DNA of 64,000 nucleotides from Lachnospiraceae bacterium (GCA_017461725.1 JAFTXG010000028.1:62001-126000), one strand, 5' to 3'. Shown: positions 48,263 to 57,864, counted from the first letter of the stretch. Notes: generated from the sequence alone by a model not told the origin. Program-made: numbers and translations.

Positions 48263-49748
48263 TCTTGTCCTCCTCCAGTGATATGCGAATTCTCTCACTT
48301 ACGATTTTGGGCATCTCCACCTTAGGAGCATGAGGATCCAAAAGCCAGGTAGCAGCATAATGAGTGTTGCTGACCTTGAACATCGGAGGCTGCTCTCTGA
48401 AATCGATGTTCATCGCATATTTACTGCGGTCTGCAAACGCGTCACCCTTGGGAGGATAAATCATATTCGGCGGTGTTCCCGGAATCGCCTCCAGCTTTTC
48501 GGTACTGTCCACGTCAGGGATACTGGAAAGCAGTGCCCAGGTATACGGATGCTTCGGATCATAGAAGATCTCATCTGCTGTACCGTGTTCCACGATCTTG
48601 CCGGCATACATTACCGCAACTCGGTCTGCCATGTTTGCAACAACACCGAGGTCATGGGTAATGAAAATACAGGAAAGATTTCTTTCTGCCTTAATCTTAT
48701 TGATCAATTCAAGAATCTGCGCCTGAATAGTAACATCCAGTGCAGTGGTAGGCTCATCACAGATCAGAATTTCCGGTGATGCAGTCAGCGCGATTGCAAT
48801 AACGATACGCTGTCTCATACCGCCGGAGAACTCAAACGGATACTGCTTGAAACGGCGTTCCGGTTCAGGAATACCTACTTCCTTCATAATTTCCAGAGCG
48901 CGGCGCTTTGCTTCTGCTTTTGTCAGCTTCAGCTTATTTGTGAAATTCAGCTTTTCGTCCTCAATTTCCTTCTTTACCGCGTCTTTTCCCGCTTTATCGG
49001 CAGCCTTCGCCAGCTTCTGATTAAGTTCTGCCAGTTTCGCCTTGTGCTCTGCAGTAACCTTTTCCTTATACTCATCGACCTGTTTCTTTGCCTTCTTTTC
49101 GGTTTCCTCAAGAACGGCTTTCAGTTCCTTGGCCTTACTCTGATATTTCTTCTTGGTTTCTTCCTCAAAAACCTTGAATGCCTGCTTCTTTTCTGCAATC
49201 AGCTTCTTGTTTGCCGCGCGCTGCGCTTTGGTAAGCCCTTCCTGCGCTCCGGTTACCGCAATGAACTCTTCCAACTTTTTCTTTTCGTTGGAGATTTCGA
49301 TGTTCATTTTTGCCACCGTGTTCTTGTAACGAATCAGATCATCGCTGATCAGATCATCGTACATGAGCTTCAGCTTGTCCGAATTCAACAGCATCGCCTC
49401 GGTAATCTGCTTACCGATACGCACGATCGGATTCAATGAGGACAGCGGGTCCTGGAAAATCATACCGATCTTGTGTCCGCGAATTTTATAAAACTGGTCC
49501 TCGGAAACCTCCAGCAGGTTCTCTCCGCGATACATGATGGTTCCGCTCTCAATGATCGCATTGTTCGCAAGAATACCCATGATCGCCTTGGACGTTACAG
49601 ACTTGCCGGAACCGGACTCACCAACGATACAGAGGGTTTCTCCACGGTTCAGATCGAAAGAGATATCACGGACAGCCTTAAGAATACCATTATCTGTTTT
49701 GAAGTTAATGGCAAGATTTTTAACTGATAATACTTTATCCTGTGACAT
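48255..49748 (-). CDS. oppD: Oligopeptide ABC importer ATPase, OppD type, with long coiled-coil insertion
   Basis: Start at MSQDKVLSVKNLAIN (49748), one base after the oppC stop. The 497-residue ATPase has Walker A GESGSGKS (about 43-50), Q-loop MIFQDPLSSLNP (about 96-107), FSGGMRQR (about 307-314), Walker B ILICDEPTTALD, switch His ITHDLGVV and the C-terminal peptide-importer tail (HPYTWALLSSIP). About 150 extra residues (about 122-273), mostly Lys/Glu/Ala heptad-like coiled coil, are inserted in the helical subdomain between Q-loop and signature. Usual length is about 330-350. The core looks active; the insertion probably reaches into the cytoplasm. Confidence 0.92.
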   Translation of the reverse strand: MSQDKVLSVKNLAINFKTDNGILKAVRDISFDLNRGETLCIVGESGSGKSVTSKAIMGILANNAIIESGTIMYRGENLLEVSEDQFYKIRGHKIGMIFQDPLSSLNPIVRIGKQITEAMLLNSDKLKLMYDDLISDDLIRYKNTVAKMNIEISNEKKKLEEFIAVTGAQEGLTKAQRAANKKLIAEKKQAFKVFEEETKKKYQSKAKELKAVLEETEKKAKKQVDEYKEKVTAEHKAKLAELNQKLAKAADKAGKDAVKKEIEDEKLNFTNKLKLTKAEAKRRALEIMKEVGIPEPERRFKQYPFEFSGGMRQRIVIAIALTASPEILICDEPTTALDVTIQAQILELINKIKAERNLSCIFITHDLGVVANMADRVAVMYAGKIVEHGTADEIFYDPKHPYTWALLSSIPDVDSTEKLEAIPGTPPNMIYPPKGDAFADRSKYAMNIDFREQPPMFKVSNTHYAATWLLDPHAPKVEMPKIVSERIRISLEEDKNE

Positions 49749-49749
49749 T

Positions 49750-51636
49750 CTACTCACTTCCTTTCAGCGATGGATTAAATGCATCTCTGAGTCCGTTACT
49801 GAACAAGTTAAACGAAATCATCATCAACGCCATGATAACCGCAGGGAAAATTACCAGATTCGGGTAAACTCCAAGATACTGCTGGTTAGTGGACATCATA
49901 ACACCAAACGACTGTTTTCCCTGAAGACCCAAGTTCAGGTATGCCAGTGATGCCTCTGAGTAAATACTGCTTGTGATCATAAAAGCACTGGACGTGATGA
50001 TCGTACCCATGGCATTCGGCAAAATGTGCTTAAATACCAGACGCATATCCGAAGATCCAAGCGTTCTGGAAGCGAGCACATACTCACGGCCCTTATAACG
50101 GTAGAACTGGGAACGGGTACGGCTTGCAGTGCTTATCCATCCGGTCATACACAGAGCCAGGACAAAGGTTCCGAAATTATTACCGAAATGAAGGATACAC
50201 AGCGTCATAACAACGGTCCACGGCACACCGCCCAGAATATCGGTAAAACGGAACATCCAAATGTCCACGTCTCCGCCAAAGTATCCGCCGATCGCACCGT
50301 ATACCAGACCAAAGGGGAAACAGAATGCAAAGGTACATACACCCAAAATAAGGGAGGTACGAAGACCTGCAAATGCACGCTTAAACAAATCAAAACCGGA
50401 AGCATCGGTACCAAAGAGGAAGCTGGGCTCCTCGTCATAACCGAGCTGGCGATACTTATATCCCTTTCCGTCAATGCTGGAAAGCTTTTTGGTAACGGTC
50501 TTCAGTGTCTGATTTACAACGGTGTCAATGGGGCACTCGTCACTCAGACGTACAAAGGACTCCGGACCTACTTTATAGTCATAGGTACACCAGCCGTTAT
50601 CGATCCAGGTCTGAAGCTCTGTCGCGGAATAGGTCATAACATCTGCGTCACCGTATACCAGAGAATAGGTATCATATACATAATCGCAGTAATAAATCAT
50701 GGAATTATGAAGTCCCTTACGTCCGGTACAGGACCAGTAACCCAGCGAATTGATATCACTGTTGTTGACGAACTTTGTCGCATCCTCAAAGGAGATCGCC
50801 TGAATATCCTCCAGATTTGACGCAGACTCATTCGCGGAGATCACTGCACTCTCGATGAGAACGTATTGGAAATTGGAAGCAGAGGATTTTACTTCAAAGC
50901 AGATATTTCCGCGGAACGTATCCAGTCCGTTTTCCTTCAGCACTGCACTGATATCCACAGAGAGTGGACTATAGTCTCTGGAAAAATCGCGCAGCATGAT
51001 CGTCTGGTCAGCACCGCACAGATAAACTGCATACTCTCCGAGCTCGGAAGCGCTCACACCATTTTCGTCATCGAACACAACATCGAACTTGTAACCATTC
51101 TTTGTGTCAAAGTTAACTACCTTCGAGGTCATAACAGAGTTCTTGCCATCCACCATGGCGTCGGTGGCAAGAACAAGCATACCGCCCAATCCATAGGGAT
51201 TTGCAGCGTCAATGAGCGTAGGCTCCTCATCGATCGTGATGCTGACAATCGCCTGCTTAATGGCTGCCACGGAATACTTGTCGGAAACCGCAGGAACCTG
51301 ATTAACCGTATCGTAAACAATGCGTTCTCTTGTTCTTGTGCCATCCCAAAAACCGGTACCAGCCTCAAAGAGCTTCGGCGCAAGGAAAGCCTCCTGCGTT
51401 CTTACGTCTGTAATGTTGTGGGGAGATAACATCGGAACAAAGATGGAAAGAATCACCAAAAGTCCCAGAATATATCCGCCGGCCACGGAAGCTTTATTCT
51501 TTTTGAATCGTTTGATTACGTCCTTAAAAAATGTTGTTGGCTTCGTTTCTAACTTTTTGTCTGTTACCCTTTTATCCTTGTTCACGAGAACAAAGTCATC
51601 GTCACGGAAGGTAACTATATTTTTATTTTCTTCCAT
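49750..51636 (-). CDS. oppC: Oligopeptide ABC importer permease, OppC type, with very large external insertion
   Basis: The 628-residue permease is about twice the usual 300. TM1 (about 51-71) is followed by an inserted extracytoplasmic region of about 330 residues (about 74-405) before the family block FLFGTDASGFDLFKRAFAGLR split at 406, then the usual five-helix core with the EAA loop EYVLASRTLGSSDMRLVFKHILPN in pieces (about 527-550). The insertion has a mixed beta pattern with several Cys and Tyr-rich patches and no domain I can name. It would sit beside the binding protein. The start overlaps the oppB stop (TAATG). Confidence 0.92.
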   Translation of the reverse strand: MEENKNIVTFRDDDFVLVNKDKRVTDKKLETKPTTFFKDVIKRFKKNKASVAGGYILGLLVILSIFVPMLSPHNITDVRTQEAFLAPKLFEAGTGFWDGTRTRERIVYDTVNQVPAVSDKYSVAAIKQAIVSITIDEEPTLIDAANPYGLGGMLVLATDAMVDGKNSVMTSKVVNFDTKNGYKFDVVFDDENGVSASELGEYAVYLCGADQTIMLRDFSRDYSPLSVDISAVLKENGLDTFRGNICFEVKSSASNFQYVLIESAVISANESASNLEDIQAISFEDATKFVNNSDINSLGYWSCTGRKGLHNSMIYYCDYVYDTYSLVYGDADVMTYSATELQTWIDNGWCTYDYKVGPESFVRLSDECPIDTVVNQTLKTVTKKLSSIDGKGYKYRQLGYDEEPSFLFGTDASGFDLFKRAFAGLRTSLILGVCTFAFCFPFGLVYGAIGGYFGGDVDIWMFRFTDILGGVPWTVVMTLCILHFGNNFGTFVLALCMTGWISTASRTRSQFYRYKGREYVLASRTLGSSDMRLVFKHILPNAMGTIITSSAFMITSSIYSEASLAYLNLGLQGKQSFGVMMSTNQQYLGVYPNLVIFPAVIMALMMISFNLFSNGLRDAFNPSLKGSE

Positions 51637-52673
51637 TATTTCTTTGCCCCCACTCTGATTCTAGGATCAATGATACTGTATGACAAGTCGAGAAGTACAC
51701 TTGCCACCAAACTAAGCGTTGTAAAAATAGCCATATCAACAAACAAAATATCATAGTCTTTGTAATTCAAGGCTAAGATAAACAATTTTCCGATTCCGGG
51801 AATCGCATACAGGGACTCCAGAATCATGGAACCGCCCAGGATTCCGATAAACTCCGCCAGAATAGACGGGAAGATGGGAACCATGGCATTCTTCATCGCA
51901 TGACGAACGATGGCCTGACGTCTCGTCAATCCCTTGGTACGTGCCAGCAAAAGGTATTCGCTCTCCATCACTTCGCAGAGCTCTGCTCTTACGGATCGGC
52001 AATAACCACAGATGGAACCGAAAGACAGACAGAATACCGGGATAATGTATCCCTTCACTTTCACCCAGTCGGAGCTTGTGTCGGCGGGCCAGGTGGAAGG
52101 AAGCCATTCCAATTCATACGCAAAAATCTTTAAGATAAAGGAAATCAAAACAAAGCTTGGAATAGAAACACATACCATGACCAAGGTGGAAATCGTGTGG
52201 TCAGTCATGGTGTTCTTCTTCAGTGCTGCCCAAATTCCAAGTAAAATTCCGATAGGCACGGAAAGAATAACCGAAATTATATTCAGTCTGATCGAGTAAC
52301 CGATACGTGAACCGATAATTACCGTCGCGGCTACATTCGGCTGATAGTCTTTACTGTAACCCCAGTCCCATTTGGTAAAGATATTTCTCAACCAGGAGGT
52401 ATACTGAGTCATAACCGGTACCTGATAATAATAAAAGGCACGTCCTTTTTCTGTGGGCGACTTATACAAAAGCTCGCCATATTCTGTATGCTCCCTATCA
52501 AAACGATAGACATAACCCAAATTTACCTGCTTGTCAAAATACGCAATCTGCTGAGTGTCTCCTCCGATCGGACGTTGAAACGGTAGCAATTTGATGAGTA
52601 TAAATGTCAAAGACAGAATAATAAATGTTGTTACAAACGCTAAAAATAATCTTTTTATAACATATTTTCCCAT
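51636..52673 (-). CDS. oppB: Oligopeptide ABC importer permease, OppB type
   Basis: The 345-residue permease has TM1 at residues about 8-30 (RLFLAFVTTFIILSLTFILI), then an external loop (about 32-105) longer than usual with YRFDREHTEYGELL. A core follows with EAA motif EYLLLARTKGLTRRQAIVRHAMKNA in two pieces (about 238-262) and the end LSYSIIDPRIRVG typical of OppB/DppB. AAGGGG precedes the ATG. It follows oppA after a perfect 15-bp hairpin, which may lower downstream expression relative to oppA. Confidence 0.93.
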   Translation of the reverse strand: MGKYVIKRLFLAFVTTFIILSLTFILIKLLPFQRPIGGDTQQIAYFDKQVNLGYVYRFDREHTEYGELLYKSPTEKGRAFYYYQVPVMTQYTSWLRNIFTKWDWGYSKDYQPNVAATVIIGSRIGYSIRLNIISVILSVPIGILLGIWAALKKNTMTDHTISTLVMVCVSIPSFVLISFILKIFAYELEWLPSTWPADTSSDWVKVKGYIIPVFCLSFGSICGYCRSVRAELCEVMESEYLLLARTKGLTRRQAIVRHAMKNAMVPIFPSILAEFIGILGGSMILESLYAIPGIGKLFILALNYKDYDILFVDMAIFTTLSLVASVLLDLSYSIIDPRIRVGAKK

Positions 52674-52699
52674 TAGGTGTCATCCCCTTGCAGATGAAT

Positions 52700-52732
52700 G
52701 GTGATGTGGTCGGCGTTGCCGACCACATCACC
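52700..52732 (-). terminator. Perfect 15-bp hairpin between oppA and oppB
   Basis: GGTGATGTGGTCGGC and GCCGACCACATCACC are exact reverse complements separated by three bases. There is no T-run after it on the minus strand. In binding-protein operons such hairpins protect the oppA message or partly stop transcription, giving excess binding protein over permease. Confidence 0.6.
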
Positions 52733-52754
52733 GTTCAATCAACAGCAATATTTT

Positions 52755-55541
52755 TTATTCAACTACAAATGCATCCTCAACACCGTAGAACTCGGAACCT
52801 ACATTGCCATCCAAATCAATTGTGAAGTAGAAGTCAAAGCCGGTGTAACCGGTTGCTGCGGTACCCTCAGGAAGGGTTCCACTGCCGTTTGCAAAATCTG
52901 CAGCCACGTCAGCGGGTACGGTGAAGGTAATAACAGTTACGCCATTGCCCTTATCCTCAGTAGTGAACTCAAGTGCCTCCTCAACGTACTGACCGTCACC
53001 ATTGTAGTAGCGCTCATAGTTGCAGCATACAACAGTATCAACAGTAATGGTAGTAACATCTGCCAGAGTCTCGGTAACCTCGAGGGATCCGGTGTAAGAA
53101 CCGTCCTCGTTCTTAACGATGTTCTCATACTTGTAAGTAAGAGCGCCGGTGTTCTTACCTGCAGATACGATAGCCTGATTGTTCGCTGCATTTACAAATG
53201 CGTCGAAGGAGTATCTCTCGCCCTTGTAAACAATCGGATAAGAATCAGGATCGTTGGTATCGGTACCCCAGTTCAGAGTAAAGCTACCGGAGATATCCTG
53301 ATCACTGGAAAGTACGGTTACAAAGTCAAGGGGATTCAGGGTGTTACCGGAAATGGAACCAAATCCGATATCAAACTGACCAACCATCATCTTGTTGTAG
53401 TAAACATCGCTCCACTCGTTACCTACCCAGAACTCACACTCCAGCTTGTATGCGCCGCCGTGTACGCTGTCATCGTTGAAAGCGGTCTCGAAGAAGTTCT
53501 TGATCTCGTTATGGTAATTCTCCTCGTGAGTGGTGTACATCCAAGCGATCTGCAGATTGATCACAGTAGGATTTTCCTTAGTACCGGGGGTGTAAGCACC
53601 ACTTGCCTCCAGCTCTTCCAGTGCAAGACGGAAGTAGTCACGTGCAAGCTCTAAGGAGTATCCGTAACCATCAGTGCCTTCGATCAGGGACGCAATTGCG
53701 TTCTTGTGTGCATCAGTTACAGAGTAAGAAATACCGTTCTCAGGATCGGACATATAGTTAGAGGACAGATAATCAACAGAAGGAATACTTCCTCTAGCGG
53801 TTGCGAAGGTCAAACGGTCAATAGCGTAGTTCAGCGCCTTAACGAAGTGGCTGTTGCTCAGTGCGGGCTCAACCTCCCAGTACTCTTCCTTAGGAGTCTG
53901 AGAAACAACACCTTCCTCACCGAACATATACTCCCAAGTCTCTGCATCAAGTGCATTTACATTCAGCTTGAATACGGAAGAACCGGTAGTGGAACGGGTA
54001 CGAGGGTCGTTGCGGAACTCATCAAGTCTCTCCTTAGGGATACCTGCGGAGTCAAAGTGCTCGGAAAGGAACTCGTTGAAGCCAGCCTGAGTATCTTCCT
54101 TTGCTGCGGGGAAGATCTTAATGTGAACACCTTCTACGTTGTACTTGGTGTCTGCGTATACGTAGTTAGGGTTCTTCTTGTAAACTACCTGCTGATCAGC
54201 GTTGTAAGCCTCTACATAGTATGCACCAAGAGCCAGGGAGTTATCCAGAGGAGTCTCGGTAGCATCCAGGTTGAAGCTCAGGTAGTTCTGAGGAGTTACC
54301 AGATCGATGAACTCCTGGGGAATCGGCATGTACAAACTGGAGGTGATGTAGTACATGGAGTAGAATGCGGTCATGGGCTGAGTAAACTCGTACTCGAAGT
54401 AGCACTTACCGTTCTCCTCGTATACCTTAAGACCTACATTGTTCCAAAGCTCCTCATTGTAACCATCAACAGTACCGTCATAGTATTCCTTAGCGCCTAC
54501 GATAGCACCGGTAGTCTGGTTAGCCATCTCAGAACCACGGAAATACTGGTTGGACTGAGTGAGCAGCAGCTTGAAGGGTGTCAGATAGTCTTCCAGTGCA
54601 ACTTCTCTGTTGTTGAACGCTGCTCTGGATTCGATGGTGGAACCGGTGGTGTACTTCAGGCCATCTGCGCCGGTACGAACCTCGAAACGCCACTTGGTAG
54701 CAGTACCGTTCTCATCGGGGTTAACTGCAACGGGCTTTTCCTTCGCAAGCTCGGGAACCCAATCGTAACCATCCTTGGTTTCATTCATGAAAGTGGTGAA
54801 GAAACCAGCTGCGATGTAGCCATAGAAGTCAGCAACTTCGGAGCCCTGATCGTTCAGGTAGTTCAATGTACCGGGATCAGCAGCATTGTAGGTGTGGTAG
54901 TAACGCTTCCAAGCATCATTGGTCTCGTACTCGAGGTCAGCAGTGATAGCGCCCTCTGCGAGAGTACCGAAACCGTAACCTACGATGTAGTTCTCGGTTC
55001 CAAGGGTGATACGAGGATGATACATTACGTAACCACCATCTTCGAACATGGAGAGACCGGTAGTACCAACCTTAACTGCGTAGGTCTCAAGCAGACCCAG
55101 CATATTGGTACGCTCGGTGTTATCCTCACCAGAGAAGGACTTGATGCCGTCTGCAAGCGGGATCTCCGCAAGCACTGCCTTGTAAGCAGCGTCGTATGCA
55201 GCCTGAACCTCAGATACGGACTCACAAGCATTGATTGCGTCCTTACCTGCAGCGATAGCAGCCTCAACAGCGGTCTTCTGGCTGTCGGTCAGCTGTGCAG
55301 CGATGTCTGCATAGAGGATATCAAGGTCATAAGCGATGTAGTTCTTATAATCCTCTCCGTCCATGTATGAACCTTCCCACTTAGCAGGTGCTTCGGTAGG
55401 TGCTTCGGTAGGTGCACTTGTAGGTGCACTTGTGGGTGCGTCGGTAGGTTTTGTGGATTCTCCACAACCAGCCAGAGCACTTACCATCATGCTCAATACA
55501 AGCATGAGGGTAACAACCTTCTTTAAATTCTTGTAGAACAT
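52755..55541 (-). CDS. oppA: Extracellular solute-binding lipoprotein, OppA type, extra-large
   Basis: This 928-residue binding protein (usual size about 540-600) has a lipoprotein signal peptide with lipobox LAGC (Cys26) and an APT(S/E) repeat linker (about 34-53). A helical FIVAR-like segment (about 78-125, LTDSQKTAVEAAIAAGKDAI) follows, then the SBP_bac_5 fold with extra segments, and a C-terminal beta-rich domain (about 800-928) that is not part of OppA. Signs of the OppA fold are KALNYAIDRLTFA and VVYKKNPNYVY. It should deliver peptides to the co-encoded permease. AAGGAGGAAAG precedes the ATG. Confidence 0.92.
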   Translation of the reverse strand: MFYKNLKKVVTLMLVLSMMVSALAGCGESTKPTDAPTSAPTSAPTEAPTEAPAKWEGSYMDGEDYKNYIAYDLDILYADIAAQLTDSQKTAVEAAIAAGKDAINACESVSEVQAAYDAAYKAVLAEIPLADGIKSFSGEDNTERTNMLGLLETYAVKVGTTGLSMFEDGGYVMYHPRITLGTENYIVGYGFGTLAEGAITADLEYETNDAWKRYYHTYNAADPGTLNYLNDQGSEVADFYGYIAAGFFTTFMNETKDGYDWVPELAKEKPVAVNPDENGTATKWRFEVRTGADGLKYTTGSTIESRAAFNNREVALEDYLTPFKLLLTQSNQYFRGSEMANQTTGAIVGAKEYYDGTVDGYNEELWNNVGLKVYEENGKCYFEYEFTQPMTAFYSMYYITSSLYMPIPQEFIDLVTPQNYLSFNLDATETPLDNSLALGAYYVEAYNADQQVVYKKNPNYVYADTKYNVEGVHIKIFPAAKEDTQAGFNEFLSEHFDSAGIPKERLDEFRNDPRTRSTTGSSVFKLNVNALDAETWEYMFGEEGVVSQTPKEEYWEVEPALSNSHFVKALNYAIDRLTFATARGSIPSVDYLSSNYMSDPENGISYSVTDAHKNAIASLIEGTDGYGYSLELARDYFRLALEELEASGAYTPGTKENPTVINLQIAWMYTTHEENYHNEIKNFFETAFNDDSVHGGAYKLECEFWVGNEWSDVYYNKMMVGQFDIGFGSISGNTLNPLDFVTVLSSDQDISGSFTLNWGTDTNDPDSYPIVYKGERYSFDAFVNAANNQAIVSAGKNTGALTYKYENIVKNEDGSYTGSLEVTETLADVTTITVDTVVCCNYERYYNGDGQYVEEALEFTTEDKGNGVTVITFTVPADVAADFANGSGTLPEGTAATGYTGFDFYFTIDLDGNVGSEFYGVEDAFVVE

Positions 55542-55815
55542 AAAGACTTTCCTCCTTTTTTTAAGCTCATCTTCTCAATTATTCCTCCCGACTCACATCA
55601 TATCTGTCACTTCTTCTTTTATCTCGACTGCTCTCCGTTCTTCCCCTTTTTCGAGAAGAAAGGTGAATTCAGTTATCACTTTAATGCAATAACGTATCGA
55701 TGATAAAAAATAAGATGATAAATACTTAGAGCCAACAGAAGCATTCTTTATCAGACACCACTTAGAACTCTTCTCGGCTCCGGCAAATCGTTAGGATAAC
55801 ATTCTGATTCACCTT

Positions 55816-55857
55816 TTAACGTTAAGTATTATAATATCAATACATACGATTTGTCAA
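55816..55857 (-). promoter_or_regulatory. opp operon promoter with adjacent TTAACGTTAA palindrome
   Basis: Minus-strand perfect TTGACA (55852-55857) and TATAAT (55828-55833) are 18 bases apart. The 10-bp palindrome TTAACGTTAA (55816-55825) lies right after the -10 box, over the expected start, as a possible operator. A leader of about 280 bases then runs to oppA. In the leader (55542-55815) I see purine-rich sequence but no structure I can name, and in 55858-56078 nothing beyond a weak promoter for the next gene. Confidence 0.7.
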
Positions 55858-56078
55858 CCACATTTCGCACATATTTCGCACAATTTCTCGATTTCAGAAA
55901 CAAATTTAGCCTTTTCCGATTGTTTAAAACCAAACTTTAGGTCAAGTTACCATATCTGATGCGTAAATCCCAAATATTTTGTATCTTTTTACTATAAGAG
56001 GATTTTTCAGGCAAAAAAAGCTTGACTTTTGTCCCATTGAGCGGTACGTTTGAATTCCCACATCATCGGAGGTGTTAT

Positions 56079-57047
56079 ATGAATACGCAAAAAATCAAAT
56101 TACAGTTTAAGGAAAACGGCCTTTTCCGTATCCTGATGGTATCCGATATCCAGGAGACCCTTGATTACGATCCCAGAGCACTGCAAGGGCTCCACGCCAT
56201 GATCCGCGCCAAAAAACCGGATCTGGTGATCCTGGGCGGTGACAACTGCGACGGACGGAAAGTCAAAACCAAAGAGGAACTCCGGCAATATCTCGACATC
56301 TTCACCGCTCCCATGGAGGAAACCGGCACTCCCTGGATGCATGTCTATGGCAATCACGACCACGACGTGGCGGTGCCGGCCCGCGAGCAGTCCGCGATGT
56401 ACGAGAGCTATCCCCACTGCATCTCCGGTCATTCCCCGGAGGATGTTCCCGGGGTGAGCAACTATATCACTCCCATTATTTCCCACGATGGCCAGCACAC
56501 TGCGTTTGTGCTCTATGCCTTTGACACTCACCACAAGGAGCCGGTATTTGCCACCGGTGCCACGGTGGACACGCTGATGCTGCCCAACCGTCCTCCCTAC
56601 TTCCGCAAGTGGGATATCATCCGCTTTGAACAGCAGCTCTGGTACTGGAACGCCTCCAAAGCGCTCGAAGCACAGGAAGGCCACAAGGTTCCCGCCATGG
56701 CGGTCATGCATGTGGCTCCTCAAGAGGTCAACATGGTCGTGGACAATCCGGACGAATCCGATCTCACCGGCGAACACGATGAACTGATGCAGTGCGGCGT
56801 GGTCAACTCCGGTATCTTTGCCACCATGCTGCAGCGGGGCGATGTGAAGGTCATCGCCGCAGGCCATTCCCACGAAGTCACTCTGGACGGTATCTATGGT
56901 GGTATCCGCTTCTGTCTGGACGGCTGTGCCGGCTTCTCTCCCTACGGACTGGATGATCACCGCGGCGGAAGGATATTCGATCTGCATGAGGACGGCAGCG
57001 TTGAGACATATATGGTGGCGGTGAAAGATTTAATGGAAATCGGATGA
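56079..57047 (+). CDS. Cytoplasmic calcineurin-like metallophosphoesterase
   Basis: Start at MNTQKIKLQFKENGLFRIL (56079), with CGGAGGTGTTAT ahead. The 322-residue protein has the metallophosphoesterase motif series MVSDIQE (D-x-Q in place of D-x-H), ILGGDNCDG (GDxxDG), YGNHDHD (GNHD), VMHVAP and AAGHSHE (GHxH). Metal site I has the first His replaced by Gln, seen in some purple-acid-like and YkuE-type relatives. There is no signal peptide. It is monocistronic, divergent from opp. Substrate unknown; nucleotides or cell-wall precursors are possible. Confidence 0.87.
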   Translation: MNTQKIKLQFKENGLFRILMVSDIQETLDYDPRALQGLHAMIRAKKPDLVILGGDNCDGRKVKTKEELRQYLDIFTAPMEETGTPWMHVYGNHDHDVAVPAREQSAMYESYPHCISGHSPEDVPGVSNYITPIISHDGQHTAFVLYAFDTHHKEPVFATGATVDTLMLPNRPPYFRKWDIIRFEQQLWYWNASKALEAQEGHKVPAMAVMHVAPQEVNMVVDNPDESDLTGEHDELMQCGVVNSGIFATMLQRGDVKVIAAGHSHEVTLDGIYGGIRFCLDGCAGFSPYGLDDHRGGRIFDLHEDGSVETYMVAVKDLMEIG

Positions 57048-57161
57048 TCTCCCCTGCCAGCCATCAAGCTTATAAATAAGAACGATAATGCCTCTTTCGA
57101 TGAAAATCTTTACCATCATATTTTCTCCCACTCTGCACACACTATTCGTGGAGGTGATAAT

Positions 57162-57335
57162 ATGAGTCCCAAAGAGCTGAACTATATCGAAGACGCGCTC
57201 GGACACGAGGAATTTCTGAAAACCCAGTGCATGAACGCCGCCCAGAACCTGCAGGATCTGGAGCTAAAAGCCTACGCGGAGAAAATGCAGAAGCAGCACG
57301 AAAAGCTGTTTAAAGACTTCTATTCGCTGGTATAG
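57162..57335 (+). CDS. 57-residue small protein next to spore coat gene
   Basis: This short gene has a strong site GGAGGTGATA seven bases or fewer before ATG at 57162 and reads MSPKELNYIEDALGHEEFL ... FKDFYSLV to a TAG at 57333. The product is acidic-basic and helical, with a Gln-rich middle (QNLQDLELKAYAEKMQKQHE). Such short helical proteins commonly precede CotF-like genes in clostridia. It is likely a spore coat component, given the next gene 76 bases downstream in the same direction, but this is an inference. Confidence 0.7.
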   Translation: MSPKELNYIEDALGHEEFLKTQCMNAAQNLQDLELKAYAEKMQKQHEKLFKDFYSLV

Positions 57336-57410
57336 CCCCCTGCGCTGGATGTTTATTCCAAAGCCAGGCGCAAAAAACGTACTCTTTGATTTTTAGAAAG
57401 GAGGCAACAC

Positions 57411-57662
57411 ATGGACGATAAATGTATCATGGAAAATCTGCTGATGACCACCAAGGGAGTCTGCGACCTCTATCTTCACGGTGTCATCGAGTCCCCCACC
57501 GCCAACGTCCACAAGACCTTTGACCAGGCACTGCAGGACAGCGTGTGCATGCAGGATGAGATCTACAAGAAAATGGCCGCAAAGGGCTGGTATCCTTCCT
57601 CTCAGGCAAAGGAGCAGGAAATCCTGAAGGTAAAAAATCGCTACGCAGCTTCCCTGTCATAA
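57411..57662 (+). CDS. CotF-like spore coat protein
   Basis: The 83-residue protein starts at MDDKCIMENLLMTTKGVCDLY, 9 bases after AAAGGAGG. It matches the coat F family (PF07875) in its helical pattern: ENLLMTTKGVCDLYLHGVIES, then the end segment DEIYKKMAAKGWYPSSQAKEQEI, which has the typical KGWY and the Gln-rich end. CotF proteins assemble into the outer layers of the endospore, indicating a spore-forming lineage. It pairs with the 57-residue gene upstream. Confidence 0.85.
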   Translation: MDDKCIMENLLMTTKGVCDLYLHGVIESPTANVHKTFDQALQDSVCMQDEIYKKMAAKGWYPSSQAKEQEILKVKNRYAASLS

Positions 57663-57749
57663 AACGGCGCCGTGAGCGCCGGTCTGACCGACTCGGCTGA
57701 AAATTGACTCATGACAAAAACCGTGAAAAACGGCACTGATAGCATCTAT

Positions 57750-57825
57750 AAAAGGCTGCACAGAATAAACCCGAGAAACATACTCCAGCTTTCTCTTCCG
57801 TTTATCTGTGCAGCCTTTCTTCAAT
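57750..57825. terminator. Bidirectional terminator between coat gene and pyk
   Basis: AAAGGCTGCACAGA pairs with TCTGTGCAGCCTTT, with a second GTTTAT/ATAAAC pairing inside. T-rich tails exist on both sides (CTTTTATAG on minus, CTTTCTTCAATC on plus). Confidence 0.75.
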
Positions 57826-57864
57826 CAAATTTTTCAATCAAATCAGAGCATCACTCCGCATTGT

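Noticed and set aside
53706..55370. 554-codon plus-strand frame inside oppA
   Set aside because: Antisense shadow created by biased codon use in the long oppA gene; no ribosome site or domain.
55379..55450. Repeated APT(S/E) codons in oppA, as a possible CRISPR or regulatory repeat
   Set aside because: In frame, encodes the Pro/Thr/Ala linker after the lipoprotein cysteine; spacing is codon-based with no unique spacers.
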